Source of the DNA: Spirosoma utsteinense
Lineage (GTDB): Bacteria; Bacteroidota; Bacteroidia; Cytophagales; Spirosomataceae
DNA length: 64,000 nt
Assembly (NCBI RefSeq): GCF_014282275.1
Contig: NZ_VFIA01000001.1
Coordinates: 62,001-126,000 of the forward strand
Direction of reading: 5' to 3'
Under the pieces are notes generated by a model. That model did no database searches. It worked only from the letters and a program-made list of their open reading frames with translations, and was not told the DNA's origin. The first letter of the stretch is position 1. The number at the start of each line of letters is the position of its first letter. Below are positions 24,094 through 33,666 of the stretch, in pieces. The position numbers were made by a program, and so were the translations under genes.

Positions 24094-27000
24094 TTACAGG
24101 GTATCTATCGCCTGTTGCGGGGCGGCTGCAAACGTACATAACGATGCTACGTAGTCCTTGCTTCCGTCGGTGACCCAGGCATCTAACTGGGCCGGGTCTT
24201 TCATTTGCTGACCCCGGTAGCGGGGTACCACAACGTAGCCGCACTGGATATCGGTTAGTGCCGACATATCACTCCATAATTTTTCAATTTGCGCCACCGG
24301 GTAAATGTCTTCCTGACCGTGTCCCCAGCGGTATTTTACATCTTTGATGGTAACATAGGTAGGAATCCGGTGTGCTACGCTGCGTACGGCTTTGGCCAGT
24401 TGCGCTTCGTCGCCGGTTTGCAGATCGGCGCGTGTCAGGCCAAATAGCTGGAGCAGCGGATCGATCTGAATCCAGGTCGTGTTCGTGTTGTAATAGCTCA
24501 GGTTCAGTTCGTCTTCTTCCCGGGGTTGGGCTAACCCTTCGAGCAGGCGAATCTGGCCATTTACCCGTGCCAGTCCACCCCCACGATCCTCGATACGACG
24601 GGGGACAACCTCGAAGGTGAGCACATTGCCTGATTCAAGATGGTGTCCCAGAACGGCCGGGTCGACATCGGCACCGAGCGTATCGATGTTGTGAAGCATG
24701 ATGGTTTCTACCGCTGGATGCGCTGCCAGCAGCTGTGCCAGGGTGCCATTCCGGAGCAGGTTAGATACTTCATACCAGTGCCCCAGGGGTGAGAACCGCT
24801 GGGCCGCAATATTATCGACATAGTCGGTACCTTCCCCTTTCGATTTAGCCCAGGCGATCATCGACTGGCGCACCGCATCCCGAACTTTCTGTTTATTCTC
24901 GTCGAGCGTTTCCTGCGGCATTTCTTCCCACATGAACCGCAGGTCGCGCTCCATCGGCACAAACCGCTGGCCAATGGAGCGACCCGGCGAGAGAAGGGCC
25001 GGGCCCTGATAGCCGAAGTTGTTGGTTTGCGCCAGCTTTCGCCGGATCGGCTCATGGGTCAGGTAACTCGTCGCGACCAGGTGTGGGAGAGAAGCCCCGT
25101 AGGTTTCGGCTACTTTTCGCGTTTTGGCAAGGTGAATTTCCAGAAAACTCCGGTGTTCACCATCCAGTTCGACAAACGGATTGATGGCTTTGATCACACC
25201 TGCCCCTTTGGTCCAGCGGCTGCCTACGCCGGCTGCCAGACTCATAACGCCGACTTTACCCAGACGCATGGCGGCTGCCCCGGTTTCAGCTGCGTTTTCC
25301 AGTGTTTCCAGCTGGACAATATCGGCTGGCTGAACGTCTTCGATGGTTGTTTCGGCCGACAGCCGGTTACGAAACAGACCTATGCGGCCCTTTTGTAACT
25401 CGTCCCGGATTTCGCCGTGCTGGATATAATCGAATCCATTCTCTTTCTTGATCTGGTCCGCCTTGTCATTCTCGGTGCTTCGGTTGCCCTGCGACGTAGG
25501 GTCAGACACCTTAAAGAGGTTGCTGACGATGGTTCGGAGCAGGGGATAGGCCTGGTTGTTCTGTTCGCAGTAGGTTGTGAAATAATCGATTTCGGCCCGC
25601 CGGTTATAGGGAATGGCCGTAGGGTCCTTGCGTACCAGTTCCGATACGTGGATACCGTAATACGGTTCAGGCATCAGTGCCTCGTTGCCTTCCTGCAGGT
25701 TAGCCCAGGTGCCTCTGGGGTTGATACTCCAATTATACACAACGGGCTCCATCGCAAAAGGCAGCGAGTCGGAAAGCTCCTTTTTCGTTTCGCGGAGGAG
25801 GTCCAGCACCTGCATTTTGTAGGCCTCATACTGGTCGGGGTTCACGAACATGCCCATACCCCCGCCCGACATGCCGCCCAGCATCAGGAAGCCATAGTAG
25901 TCGTCGCCAAAGCGTTTTTTCGCTTTCGCAATGATCTGTTCGGTAAAGTAGGTCGACGCCCAGGGGATGATCGTTTTGATTGGACCTTCCCAGTTGCGGG
26001 CCGTGTTGGCTCCCAGCTTTTTGATGTCGCCTTCCTGAATGGCTCCCAGAATATTATCGAAGATCTGATTCGTCTGCTGGCGGGCCACCCATTCGTTGTT
26101 GCCGCGAAGCAGGTACTTCTCGGTCACCATTTCCAGGATCGGGCCGACGTTGGACGCCATGCCGCCGTGCATCAGCACCAGCGAGTTCATGATTTTTTCT
26201 TGAATGTCGGGGTGAACCTCGTCGCCCTGCAACACCCGGTGGCGGGGCAGGAGCGTGCCCCGGCTAATCCCATGTTCCGGGTCGCCTTCCTGAGCAAATG
26301 TCCCCTGAATAGCTTTAATGCCGGGCCAAACGCCCCCGGAGTCCTGCCAGCCACCGCCGGAACCGCCAATCCACTCGCCTAAAATTGCCCGGGAAGCCAC
26401 CAGTCGCCGTTCGCTTTCCTGCAGGCCGCCTTCCAGCGTTTGCGTTTGTCCCGTAGCCCGCATCAACAAACTGATCATACAGCCCAGCAGGTTGGTCGAC
26501 ACCGCAAAGCGGGAGCCCTTTGGAATATCGTTGACTTTCGTGACGAGTTCAATACCCATACCGGGCGCTACGATCCGGGCCAGAATTTCGGCCAGCGACT
26601 GGTTCGTACCTTCGAACGAGGGAGGAATCAACCCCGACGCGATAACCCCGGCTTTGACCAGGCTCAGGTAATCATTCCCGAAGTTGAACAGGTCGGCCAG
26701 GTCATGTATATCTTTGGTCGTGTTCAGGTCAACACTGGTCAGGCGGAGTACCGGCTCCGAAATAACCCGCACGTAGGCATGAAGGGGTGGCCGGATATCT
26801 TTGTCGCGCCCGAAAACGCCGAGGTCGATGGAGATATTGACCACGCGCGCCCCTTCGGGATAATCCATCCCCAGGAAGAATATATCAGACCAGCCGCTAT
26901 GGGTCAGGTCCATCCGAACAGACGTCTGTTCGTGCAAAATCGGATAGAAAAGTGAGTTGTCCGGGCGCTGAAGCAGTTTGGGGTGAATGCGAATGGGGTG

Positions 27001-27459
27001 TTCGGACTGATGACCCACGCGGAACATCCACTGGTTGCCTTTGCTGGATCGAACGCTTTTTCGAACCTGATCGGCCAGGATCTGAAACGACAACTGGTGG
27101 TAGCTATCGGCCAGGGCACTAAACAGGGTGGCGTTGGGGCCGTTCCTGTCCAGGTCCTGCAGGAACGTAGCGATCGCCTGTTCGAACCGGCGGGCCAGCA
27201 GATCCTCAAAACCAGCGTACGGGATTTTGCCGATAGCCGGTATCTCGCGGGACTCCATCAGGAAGAAGCGAAAACCCGCCGATAAAAAGAGAATGGCCCT
27301 GACTTTATCGTAGAGGTTGGGTGCCGACTTTCTGAAATCGTCCAGCTCACGTAAAGCGGTGACTAAGGTAGGCGTAGATAACTGGCGGCTTAAGTCAAAA
27401 AAGGATCGATTACGCTTGGCAGGATCGGCAGAAGTAATAGTGTCTATAAAGATATTCAT
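24094..27459 (-). CDS. Fusion of fucokinase-like GHMP domain and UDPGP-type uridylyltransferase
   Basis: 1121 residues in two halves. The N-terminal half (about 180-560) follows the L-fucokinase layout of the GHMP kinase superfamily: Leu-Thr-His-Ser-Gly-Trp-Ser-Asp (185-192) in place of motif 1, Gly-Gly-Gly-Trp-Gln-Asp (368-373), and a motif-3 glycine cluster at about 528-537. The ATP loop, normally Gly-Ser-Gly-Leu-Gly-Thr-Ser-Ser, is altered to Gly-Ser-Arg-Phe-Ala-Val-Ser-Thr (315-322), so kinase activity is doubtful. The C-terminal half (about 730-1090) is a UDPGP-family nucleotidyltransferase with Ala-Ala-Gly-Val-Gly-Ser-Arg-Trp (742-749), Asn-Ile-Asp-Thr-Leu-Gly-Ala and Asn-Thr-Asn-Thr-Thr-Trp. 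It would join a sugar 1-phosphate to UTP or another NTP. It shares an operon with the GalU-like gene, 72 bases upstream. The sugar is unknown. Confidence 0.85.
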   Translation of the reverse strand: MNIFIDTITSADPAKRNRSFFDLSRQLSTPTLVTALRELDDFRKSAPNLYDKVRAILFLSAGFRFFLMESREIPAIGKIPYAGFEDLLARRFEQAIATFLQDLDRNGPNATLFSALADSYHQLSFQILADQVRKSVRSSKGNQWMFRVGHQSEHPIRIHPKLLQRPDNSLFYPILHEQTSVRMDLTHSGWSDIFFLGMDYPEGARVVNISIDLGVFGRDKDIRPPLHAYVRVISEPVLRLTSVDLNTTKDIHDLADLFNFGNDYLSLVKAGVIASGLIPPSFEGTNQSLAEILARIVAPGMGIELVTKVNDIPKGSRFAVSTNLLGCMISLLMRATGQTQTLEGGLQESERRLVASRAILGEWIGGSGGGWQDSGGVWPGIKAIQGTFAQEGDPEHGISRGTLLPRHRVLQGDEVHPDIQEKIMNSLVLMHGGMASNVGPILEMVTEKYLLRGNNEWVARQQTNQIFDNILGAIQEGDIKKLGANTARNWEGPIKTIIPWASTYFTEQIIAKAKKRFGDDYYGFLMLGGMSGGGMGMFVNPDQYEAYKMQVLDLLRETKKELSDSLPFAMEPVVYNWSINPRGTWANLQEGNEALMPEPYYGIHVSELVRKDPTAIPYNRRAEIDYFTTYCEQNNQAYPLLRTIVSNLFKVSDPTSQGNRSTENDKADQIKKENGFDYIQHGEIRDELQKGRIGLFRNRLSAETTIEDVQPADIVQLETLENAAETGAAAMRLGKVGVMSLAAGVGSRWTKGAGVIKAINPFVELDGEHRSFLEIHLAKTRKVAETYGASLPHLVATSYLTHEPIRRKLAQTNNFGYQGPALLSPGRSIGQRFVPMERDLRFMWEEMPQETLDENKQKVRDAVRQSMIAWAKSKGEGTDYVDNIAAQRFSPLGHWYEVSNLLRNGTLAQLLAAHPAVETIMLHNIDTLGADVDPAVLGHHLESGNVLTFEVVPRRIEDRGGGLARVNGQIRLLEGLAQPREEDELNLSYYNTNTTWIQIDPLLQLFGLTRADLQTGDEAQLAKAVRSVAHRIPTYVTIKDVKYRWGHGQEDIYPVAQIEKLWSDMSALTDIQCGYVVVPRYRGQQMKDPAQLDAWVTDGSKDYVASLCTFAAAPQQAIDTL

Positions 27460-27531
27460 GTTGCCTGTTTCTAATGACGCGCTGTGAGTAGCCTTCGCTG
27501 GTTGGTTATGGAAAGGTCTGCCTGTGGGTAC

Positions 27532-28491
27532 TTACTGCGTTAGCTGTGCTTTTCGGGTATTGGCTTCGGCCAGCAGTTCTACCATAGAGGTCAGTGTTTC
27601 GTCATGGGCAACGCCGGCCAGACCCAGGGCTACCTGTGCCCGCAGCAGGCCCTGCCGCCCACTCAGGTCGTAGCGGTTTCCTTTTACTTCCAGCGCCAGG
27701 TATTTCTCGCTATCGGCCAGTGCCTGTAGGGTAGGGGTAAGCAGGATGTTCGTGGTTTGCTGCGCCATCTGTTTTTCGAGCAGGTCGAAAACCGTGGGCG
27801 TAAACACGTGCATACCAAAGAAACACAGGTAATAGCCAACGCGCAGGCCGGAGGTCTGTAGCTCCAGCTCGGCCACGCTCAGGGATGGTTTTTCAATGAT
27901 CTTCTCGATCTGGTAGACCCCGGACATGTTGGGCAGATGTTTACCCGTAAGCGTGCCGTAGCGGCCTATCTGGTGCTCAATCGTTGGGTTGACGGCCGAT
28001 ACCGAACAGTTCTCCTGGGTGGCCAGTTCGATCAGCTGGGCCGCACACCGTTTCGTCATCAGGTTGGACACGTACAGGTAGTCGCCCAGCAGGAGCAGAA
28101 AGGGTTCGTTATTGACAAAATCCCTGGCGCAATAGACCGCATGTCCATACCCAAGCGGCTCAAGCTGCTCAGTAAACTGAACCCGGCTGATGAGGTGGTC
28201 TATTTTCTCGGCCTCCTCGCGCGCCCAATCGACACTCTTGTACGATTTGACCAGGTTGTCGCGCAGGGAGGTGAACGCATTGATGTAGCGTTCGCCATCG
28301 CCGGGAGCGCAAACGACGCAGATTTCCTCGATACCGCTCAGAAAAGCTTCTTCGGCAATAGCCTGGATAACGGGTTTGTGCAAGCCATCGATATCGATAA
28401 CCGGAAGCATGGCTTTCTGTATGGTGTCGGCGACCGGATATAACCGCTCTCCACGAGCGGCTGCGGTAATAACTGCTTTTCTTACTTTCAT
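27532..28491 (-). CDS. GalU-like nucleotidyltransferase
   Basis: 319 residues of the NTP_transferase fold related to UTP-glucose-1-phosphate uridylyltransferase GalU. The N-terminal nucleotide loop reads Ala-Ala-Ala-Arg-Gly-Glu-Arg-Leu-Tyr-Pro, a variant of the common Gly-x-Gly-Thr-Arg. Other marks are kept: Lys-Ala-Met-Leu-Pro-Val, the Glu-Pro-Leu-Gly-Tyr-Gly-His-Ala-Val segment, and Leu-Leu-Gly-Asp-Tyr at the metal site. It would charge a sugar 1-phosphate with UTP or a related NTP in the cytoplasm. It is the first gene of an operon with the fusion protein, which holds a second, structurally distinct pyrophosphorylase domain. The altered loop makes the exact substrate uncertain. Confidence 0.82.
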   Translation of the reverse strand: MKVRKAVITAAARGERLYPVADTIQKAMLPVIDIDGLHKPVIQAIAEEAFLSGIEEICVVCAPGDGERYINAFTSLRDNLVKSYKSVDWAREEAEKIDHLISRVQFTEQLEPLGYGHAVYCARDFVNNEPFLLLLGDYLYVSNLMTKRCAAQLIELATQENCSVSAVNPTIEHQIGRYGTLTGKHLPNMSGVYQIEKIIEKPSLSVAELELQTSGLRVGYYLCFFGMHVFTPTVFDLLEKQMAQQTTNILLTPTLQALADSEKYLALEVKGNRYDLSGRQGLLRAQVALGLAGVAHDETLTSMVELLAEANTRKAQLTQ

Positions 28492-28749
28492 TTCGGATAC
28501 AATTCAGTCACCGAATATAGGGGCACGGTACGGGTTTACCCAAACCTTCTTATTATATGATGATCGCCCGGGGTAAGCAACAGCCGGTAGTTCGCTGTAA
28601 AAACTTGTAAACGAGATAGGTTTCAGGGGACGACGCCTGAAAAATAGGTACCGCCAGGTGCTTGTCAATGACCCGGACATGGCCTGCGTTCGCTGTGGCA
28701 ATTCCCCGCTACAAAGTATTTTGCTCAATTCACGCTGTATCTTTACGCT

Positions 28750-29310
28750 ATGTTACTCACCACAGATACTCCCGTAACGCATACGCGCCCCCGCTTCGAC
28801 GACATTTTTATGGAGCTGGCCGTAAACCTGGCCAAACGGTCGCACTGCATCAAGGCGCAGGTGGGGGCGGTGCTTACCCGCGACACCCGGATCATATCCA
28901 TTGGCTACAACGGCCCGCCTGCCGGTACGCACAACTGCGACGAAGAATTTCCCGGTGTCGGTTGTCCGCGCGACTCCAAAGGATCGTGCTCACTGGCCTT
29001 GCATGCCGAGGAAAATGCCATTCTGTACGCTACCAAGAATGGGTCGGAGGTAGAAGGTGCCACCATCTATGTAACCCTGTCGCCCTGTATCGCCTGTGCC
29101 CGTATTATCTACAGTATGAAAATTGCGCGGGTCATTTTCCTTCACTCCTATGCCGAATACAAAGGGATCGGGTCCGACGAAGGTGTTGATTTCCTGCGTC
29201 GGTTTGGGGTAACGGTCGAACGGTATGCGCCGGGCAACGGGGTTACGCTACTCTCGGAGCCGCCCATTTCCAAACGCCTGGATGCGAACGTCAACAAGTC
29301 GGGCCGATGA
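28750..29310 (+). CDS. Deoxycytidylate deaminase
   Basis: 186 residues. It converts dCMP to dUMP, feeding thymidylate synthesis. The zinc site is complete: His85-Ala-Glu87 in His-Ala-Glu-Glu-Asn-Ala, with Cys113 and Cys116 in Ser-Pro-Cys-Ile-Ala-Cys. The insertion with extra cysteines and a His (about 61-80) resembles the second metal site of ComEB-type dCMP deaminases. A TATCTTTA element ends five bases before the ATG, so the messenger may be nearly leaderless. The next gene starts in this gene's stop codon. Confidence 0.94.
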   Translation: MLLTTDTPVTHTRPRFDDIFMELAVNLAKRSHCIKAQVGAVLTRDTRIISIGYNGPPAGTHNCDEEFPGVGCPRDSKGSCSLALHAEENAILYATKNGSEVEGATIYVTLSPCIACARIIYSMKIARVIFLHSYAEYKGIGSDEGVDFLRRFGVTVERYAPGNGVTLLSEPPISKRLDANVNKSGR

Positions 29311-29906
29311 ATATACTGGCACATGGCTGGCTCTCCGGGCGGAACGATAGTTTGCTGGCGGGTAATTTTCTGGGCGATTTTGTAAAGGGTGCCCCAGACC
29401 ATCCACGCCACGAACTGACACCGGGCGAGGTGGCGGGTGTTCGCCTGCATCGGGCCATCGATAGTTTTACCGACGATCACGATGAGGTGGCGGCCGTGCG
29501 TGACCTGTTGCGGCCGCGCTGCCACAAATACGCGGGGCCAGCGGTCGATATTTTCTTCGATCATTTTCTGGCGGCCAATTTTACTGAACTCACCGGGGAG
29601 TCCCTCGCGTCGTTCACGCAGTATTATTATGGAACCCTTCAGCGGAACAGCACCCATTTTCCTGACCCGGCCATGCAGATGCTGGGCGCTCTGGTGCAGT
29701 ATGACTGGATACGGCATTACCCAACGATCGACGGGATTGACCGGTCGCTGAAAGGCGTCTCGCGCCGAACGGCGTTCCCCTCGGGCCTGGATACGGCAGT
29801 CATCGACCTGGAACGCTATTATGCCGAAATTAGCCAGTCCTTCTCCCGGTTCTGGCCAGCGCTGGTGGCCGAAGTCGAACGGGTGCGGCTGGAGTTGGGG
29901 AGGTAA
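29307..29906 (+). CDS. Acyl carrier protein phosphodiesterase (AcpH/DUF479)
   Basis: 199 residues. Family members remove the 4-phosphopantetheine arm from acyl carrier protein in a metal-dependent reaction. The conserved marks are Asn-Ile-Leu-Ala-His at the N-terminus, Gly-Asn-Phe-Leu-Gly-Asp-Phe-Val-Lys-Gly, and His-Arg-Ala-Ile-Asp-Ser-Phe-Thr-Asp-Asp-His, whose His and Asp residues would bind the metal. The length matches the family. It overlaps the dCMP deaminase stop codon by four bases, so the two are co-translated without an obvious functional link. Confidence 0.9.
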   Translation: MNILAHGWLSGRNDSLLAGNFLGDFVKGAPDHPRHELTPGEVAGVRLHRAIDSFTDDHDEVAAVRDLLRPRCHKYAGPAVDIFFDHFLAANFTELTGESLASFTQYYYGTLQRNSTHFPDPAMQMLGALVQYDWIRHYPTIDGIDRSLKGVSRRTAFPSGLDTAVIDLERYYAEISQSFSRFWPALVAEVERVRLELGR

Positions 29907-29981
29907 GCCTTTTTCCTGCGTGTAAACAGCAGCAGGCTGGTTTGGTGATGCGCCGGAAGCCTCCAACTGAGATAAAAATTG

Positions 29982-29989
29982 TAGTTTTG
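29982..29989 (+). promoter_or_regulatory. Bacteroidota -7 box (TAGTTTTG)
   Basis: An exact TAnnTTTG match 81 bases ahead of holA. No clear TTTG box is present upstream, so strength is uncertain. Confidence 0.35.
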
Positions 29990-30070
29990 TGGGTACCGAA
30001 TACAGGGTTTGCGGTTCTTCTGATAAGGAGGCAGACCTTAGTTTAATCACGTCAACCTGTTCGTTCCGTT

Positions 30071-31105
30071 TTGATCCCCGCTGTCGACGCCCTGCTTAAA
30101 GACATCCGCAACAAGCGGATCGCTCCCGTTTACCTTATCCATGGCGATGAGCCATTTTACCTCGACCGTATCGCCGACGAACTGGAAAAAGTAGCTGTTC
30201 CCGTTGCAGAGCGCGGCTTCAACCAGTTCGTGCTGTTCGGGAAAGATACCGACATCGGGGCGGTCATGAACTACGCCCGGCGTTACCCGTTCATGGCCGA
30301 GCGGCAACTGGTACTCGTTAAAGAAGCCCAGCAACTAACTGGCCTTAACGACAAATCGGCGCAGACACTGCTCGAAGATTATGCACTCAACCCGCTGTCG
30401 AGCACCATTCTGATGTTGTGCTACACCAAAGAAGATGGTAAGCCCGGCCTCGATGAGCGTAAAGCATGGGTAAAGGCGTTTGGCGCGAAAGGTAAACTGC
30501 TGGGGGTTAAAAAGCTGTATGACAATAAGATACCCGACTGGGTAGGCGAGTACTGTCGCGAGCAGGGGGCTAAAATCAGCCCCAAAGCCTGCCAGCTACT
30601 GTCCGATCATATTGGCAATGATCTTAAACGGCTGGCCAGCGAGATCGATAAAGTCCTGATCAACCTGCACGTTGGCGAGGAAATTTCGGCCGCTACGGTC
30701 GAACGTCTGGTGGGGATCAGTAAAGAATATAACGTCTTTGAGTTGCAGAAAGCCCTCGTTCAGCGAGATGTGCTAAAGGCTAACCGTATCATCGATTATT
30801 TCGCCCGCAATCCCAAGGATAACCCGCTGGTAGTAATTCTGTCGCAGCTGTTCGGCTATTTCAGTAAGGTATTGCAGGTGCAGGCAAGCAAGGACCAGAC
30901 CGACAAAGGACTGGCCCCGCTTCTGGGGGTAAACCCGTTCTTCGTGAAAGATTACCTGTCGGCAGCCCGTACTTTCCCGCTGGCTAAAGTTGCCGCTATT
31001 TTACACGCCATCCGGGTGGCCGATGCCCGCAGTAAAGGCATCGATGCGCCGACCATGACCGAAGGCGATATCCTCCGCGAACTGGTATTCGAAGTGCTCC
31101 ATTGA
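30071..31105 (+). CDS. holA: DNA polymerase III subunit delta
   Basis: 344 residues from a TTG start, the first start codon that keeps the standard N-terminus; the second residue is Ile. The family marks are Ala-Pro-Val-Tyr-Leu-Ile-His-Gly-Asp-Glu-Pro-Phe-Tyr near residues 18-30, Met-Ala-Glu-Arg-Gln-Leu-Val-Leu-Val at about 77-85, and the middle Gly-Asn-Asp-Leu-Lys-Arg-Leu segment. The delta subunit opens the beta clamp during loading at the replication fork. The next gene on the same strand is 120 bases away behind a regulatory palindrome, so holA is probably transcribed alone. Confidence 0.93.
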   Translation: MIPAVDALLKDIRNKRIAPVYLIHGDEPFYLDRIADELEKVAVPVAERGFNQFVLFGKDTDIGAVMNYARRYPFMAERQLVLVKEAQQLTGLNDKSAQTLLEDYALNPLSSTILMLCYTKEDGKPGLDERKAWVKAFGAKGKLLGVKKLYDNKIPDWVGEYCREQGAKISPKACQLLSDHIGNDLKRLASEIDKVLINLHVGEEISAATVERLVGISKEYNVFELQKALVQRDVLKANRIIDYFARNPKDNPLVVILSQLFGYFSKVLQVQASKDQTDKGLAPLLGVNPFFVKDYLSAARTFPLAKVAAILHAIRVADARSKGIDAPTMTEGDILRELVFEVLH

Positions 31106-31165
31106 TCAGATTCCCGAACGGCTTCCCGTCTGCCTATCCGTAAAGTCCAAACTTTTTGCTATTAT

Positions 31166-31180
31166 TGCAACTTAGTTGCA
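31166..31180 (+). promoter_or_regulatory. Palindromic operator, metal-regulator-like
   Basis: TGCAAC and GTTGCA flank a three-base spacer (TTA) as a perfect inverted repeat, 45 bases before the receptor start codon. This form recalls Fur/Zur-type boxes described upstream of zinc-related TonB receptors in Bacteroidota, but the match to a named regulator is from memory. It overlaps the likely promoter region, so binding would block transcription. Confidence 0.5.
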
Positions 31181-31225
31181 TAAAGGAAGTTGTAGAAACG
31201 GATACGTTAAGGCACACAAAGAGTC

Positions 31226-33619
31226 ATGCGGGGTAGTTGGAAAATAGGAGTGATAGTTGGACTGCTGGCTGGTAGTAGGCCGATGTGCCGGGCCCAAACG
31301 GCCTGTACAACCGTGCTGGCCGGCCGGATTCTATCGGCAGATACCTATAAACCGCTTACCGGGGCTACCGTAACCATCCGACAACTAACGACCGGGGCGG
31401 TTGCCGATACGGCCGGCTACTTTCGGCTATCGGGTGTTTGCCCCGGCAACTACACCGTGGAGTATCAGTTCCTGGGCTACAAGAGCCTGTCACAACCGGT
31501 TACCGTTGGCTCCGATTCGGTCGTGACGATGGCGGCTGTTGCGCTGCCCGTCGACAACCAGACCTTACAGGAAGTTATTGTAACAGACCGGCGCTCAGAA
31601 GCCCAGAAGCTGCTTCAGGTGCAGACGGCGCTGAGCGGCAGTGCCCTTGATGCTACCCGCGGACAGTCGCTGGGCGAAAGCCTGAAAGGACTGCCCGGTC
31701 TATACGCTGTTCAAACAGGCCCGTCTATTTCAAAGCCGGTGATTCATGGCTTGTACAGCAACCGGATCGTAACGCTCAACAATGGTGTGCGGCAGGAAGA
31801 CCAGCAATGGGGTAGCGAACACGCTCCGCAGATCGATCCCTTTCTGGCCACCCGGCTGACAGTCATAAAAGGAGCCGCCAGTATCCGCTACGGTTCCGAT
31901 GCTATTGGAGGAGTAATTCTGGTGGAGCCCAAAGCAATGCCTTCGTCGCCTGGTTTTGGGGGCGAAGTGAACGTGGTGGCTGGCACAAACGGTGGTCAGG
32001 GCGTTGTATCGGGTTATATCGAGCAGGCATTGAAGCAGATAGCCGGCTTAAGCTGGCGCTTGCAGGGTACGCTGAAACGGGTTGGCTACGCCCGAACACC
32101 GGACTATTACCTGGAAAACAGCAGCTACCGGGAAAATAATCTTTCGGGCACCGTTGCCTACAACCGGCGTCGGGGGGGGGCGGAGGTTTTCTATTCTCAG
32201 TTCAATACCCACGTTGGGTTGTTTACGGGTGCGCAGGTAGGAAGTCTGGCCGACTTTTACGCGGCTATTGCCCGGCCCGAGCCACTGAGCCAACCGGGGT
32301 TTTCCTATGATCTGGGACGACCTTATCAGCATGTACAGCATGACCTGCTCAAATTCCGGGCGTTTCTGCGTTCAGAACGGTGGGGAACGGTGACGGTTAC
32401 CATAGCCCGGCAGCAGAATGTTCGGCGGGAGTACGACGTGCTGGCTTTCAGCCGATCGACGGACCCGGAGCTGTACCTGAAACTGGTGACCCAAACGGCT
32501 GACCTGGTTTGGGAACAGGAGCCGGTTAAACTGGCGGGTAGGGGGCAACTATCGGGTAGTGTGGGCCTGAGCGGCATCACCCAGGGCAACGTCCGGCGGT
32601 TTCTGTTTCTGATTCCCAACTACCGTAACTATGGCCTGGGGGTCTTCGCTATGGAGCGGTATGCCACTGCCCGCTGGACTGTCGAAGCGGGCATCCGGTA
32701 TGATTATCGGTGGCTGCGGGCTTTCTTCCTCGATGAGTCGACGAATGCCGTCACGGCCCGTACCCGAGACTGGCGCAATACGACCGGTTCGCTGGGAGTT
32801 ACGTACCAGGCCAATCAACACCTGACGGTGTCGGGCAATTTGAGCACGGCCTGGCGAGCCCCAAACGTCAGCGATTTATATTCCGATGGGCTACACCAGA
32901 GCGCCGTGGCCTACGAACGGGGCAATCCAGACTTAAAGCCCGAACAGGCGCTAAATACAAATCTTTCCCTTGAGTACACCGGTCAGCGCTTCTATGCCGA
33001 CATCGGCCTGTATACGAACCAGATCGATAATTATATCTACCTCAAGCCGGATTCAGTGCCGATCGTGCGGCAACGGGGTACTTTTCCGGCCTACTCCTAC
33101 AGCCAGGTGCTGGCCAGCTTCCGGGGAGTCGACGCCACGATCCGGTATAAACTCACCGATCGGCTTACGCTCAGTTCCAGAACGTCGATCCTGTTTGCCT
33201 ACGATCGAACCAACCACAGCTACCTGGTCTATATTCCGCCCAACCGGACCGATAACAGCCTGCGTTACGCGGTGGGTCAGATGGAAGCATCTGCCCGGAA
33301 ACGCCTATCCGGCCTGTATGTAAGTCTCACTCATAATTACGTGGCCCGGCAGAACCGGGTACCGGCCGTTACCCAGCGGCAGGAGAACGGGCAGGTAATT
33401 TTCACCGGTGATTTTGCTCCGCCACCGGCAGCTTATTCACTGGTGGGTGCCGAGGTTGGATTTGCGTGGCGGGTCATTCATCGGCCACTGACGGTTATCC
33501 TGACCGGTACGAACCTGTTCAACCGCGCCTACCGCGATTACCTGGACCGGTTCCGGTATTTCGCCGATGAGCCCGGTCGGAACCTGATACTAAAACTTAA
33601 ACTGCCACTTGGGTTGTAA
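31226..33619 (+). CDS. TonB-dependent outer-membrane receptor
   Basis: 797 residues. A signal peptide ends near Cys-Arg-Ala-Gln (about residue 24). Residues 30-110 form a carboxypeptidase-regulatory-like domain, a TonB-box-like Leu-Gln-Glu-Val-Ile-Val-Thr follows near 113-119, the plug runs to about 240 (Ser-Ile-Arg-Tyr-Gly-Ser-Asp-Ala-Ile-Gly-Gly-Val), and a full barrel ends in Lys-Leu-Pro-Leu-Gly-Leu. Unlike SusC it is under 800 residues and has no SusD partner, matching metal, haem or siderophore receptors. The upstream palindrome and the lipoprotein gene 47 bases downstream suggest a small metal-regulated uptake operon, possibly zinc; this is inference. Confidence 0.88.
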   Translation: MRGSWKIGVIVGLLAGSRPMCRAQTACTTVLAGRILSADTYKPLTGATVTIRQLTTGAVADTAGYFRLSGVCPGNYTVEYQFLGYKSLSQPVTVGSDSVVTMAAVALPVDNQTLQEVIVTDRRSEAQKLLQVQTALSGSALDATRGQSLGESLKGLPGLYAVQTGPSISKPVIHGLYSNRIVTLNNGVRQEDQQWGSEHAPQIDPFLATRLTVIKGAASIRYGSDAIGGVILVEPKAMPSSPGFGGEVNVVAGTNGGQGVVSGYIEQALKQIAGLSWRLQGTLKRVGYARTPDYYLENSSYRENNLSGTVAYNRRRGGAEVFYSQFNTHVGLFTGAQVGSLADFYAAIARPEPLSQPGFSYDLGRPYQHVQHDLLKFRAFLRSERWGTVTVTIARQQNVRREYDVLAFSRSTDPELYLKLVTQTADLVWEQEPVKLAGRGQLSGSVGLSGITQGNVRRFLFLIPNYRNYGLGVFAMERYATARWTVEAGIRYDYRWLRAFFLDESTNAVTARTRDWRNTTGSLGVTYQANQHLTVSGNLSTAWRAPNVSDLYSDGLHQSAVAYERGNPDLKPEQALNTNLSLEYTGQRFYADIGLYTNQIDNYIYLKPDSVPIVRQRGTFPAYSYSQVLASFRGVDATIRYKLTDRLTLSSRTSILFAYDRTNHSYLVYIPPNRTDNSLRYAVGQMEASARKRLSGLYVSLTHNYVARQNRVPAVTQRQENGQVIFTGDFAPPPAAYSLVGAEVGFAWRVIHRPLTVILTGTNLFNRAYRDYLDRFRYFADEPGRNLILKLKLPLGL

Positions 33620-33666
33620 TTGCTTTTTGTTTCTTTTTTTATTCACCTATATAACCTGTTGACGCT

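Noticed and set aside
25417..26382. 321-codon plus-strand frame opposite the fusion protein
   Set aside because: Same reason; the minus strand encodes conserved motifs throughout this stretch.
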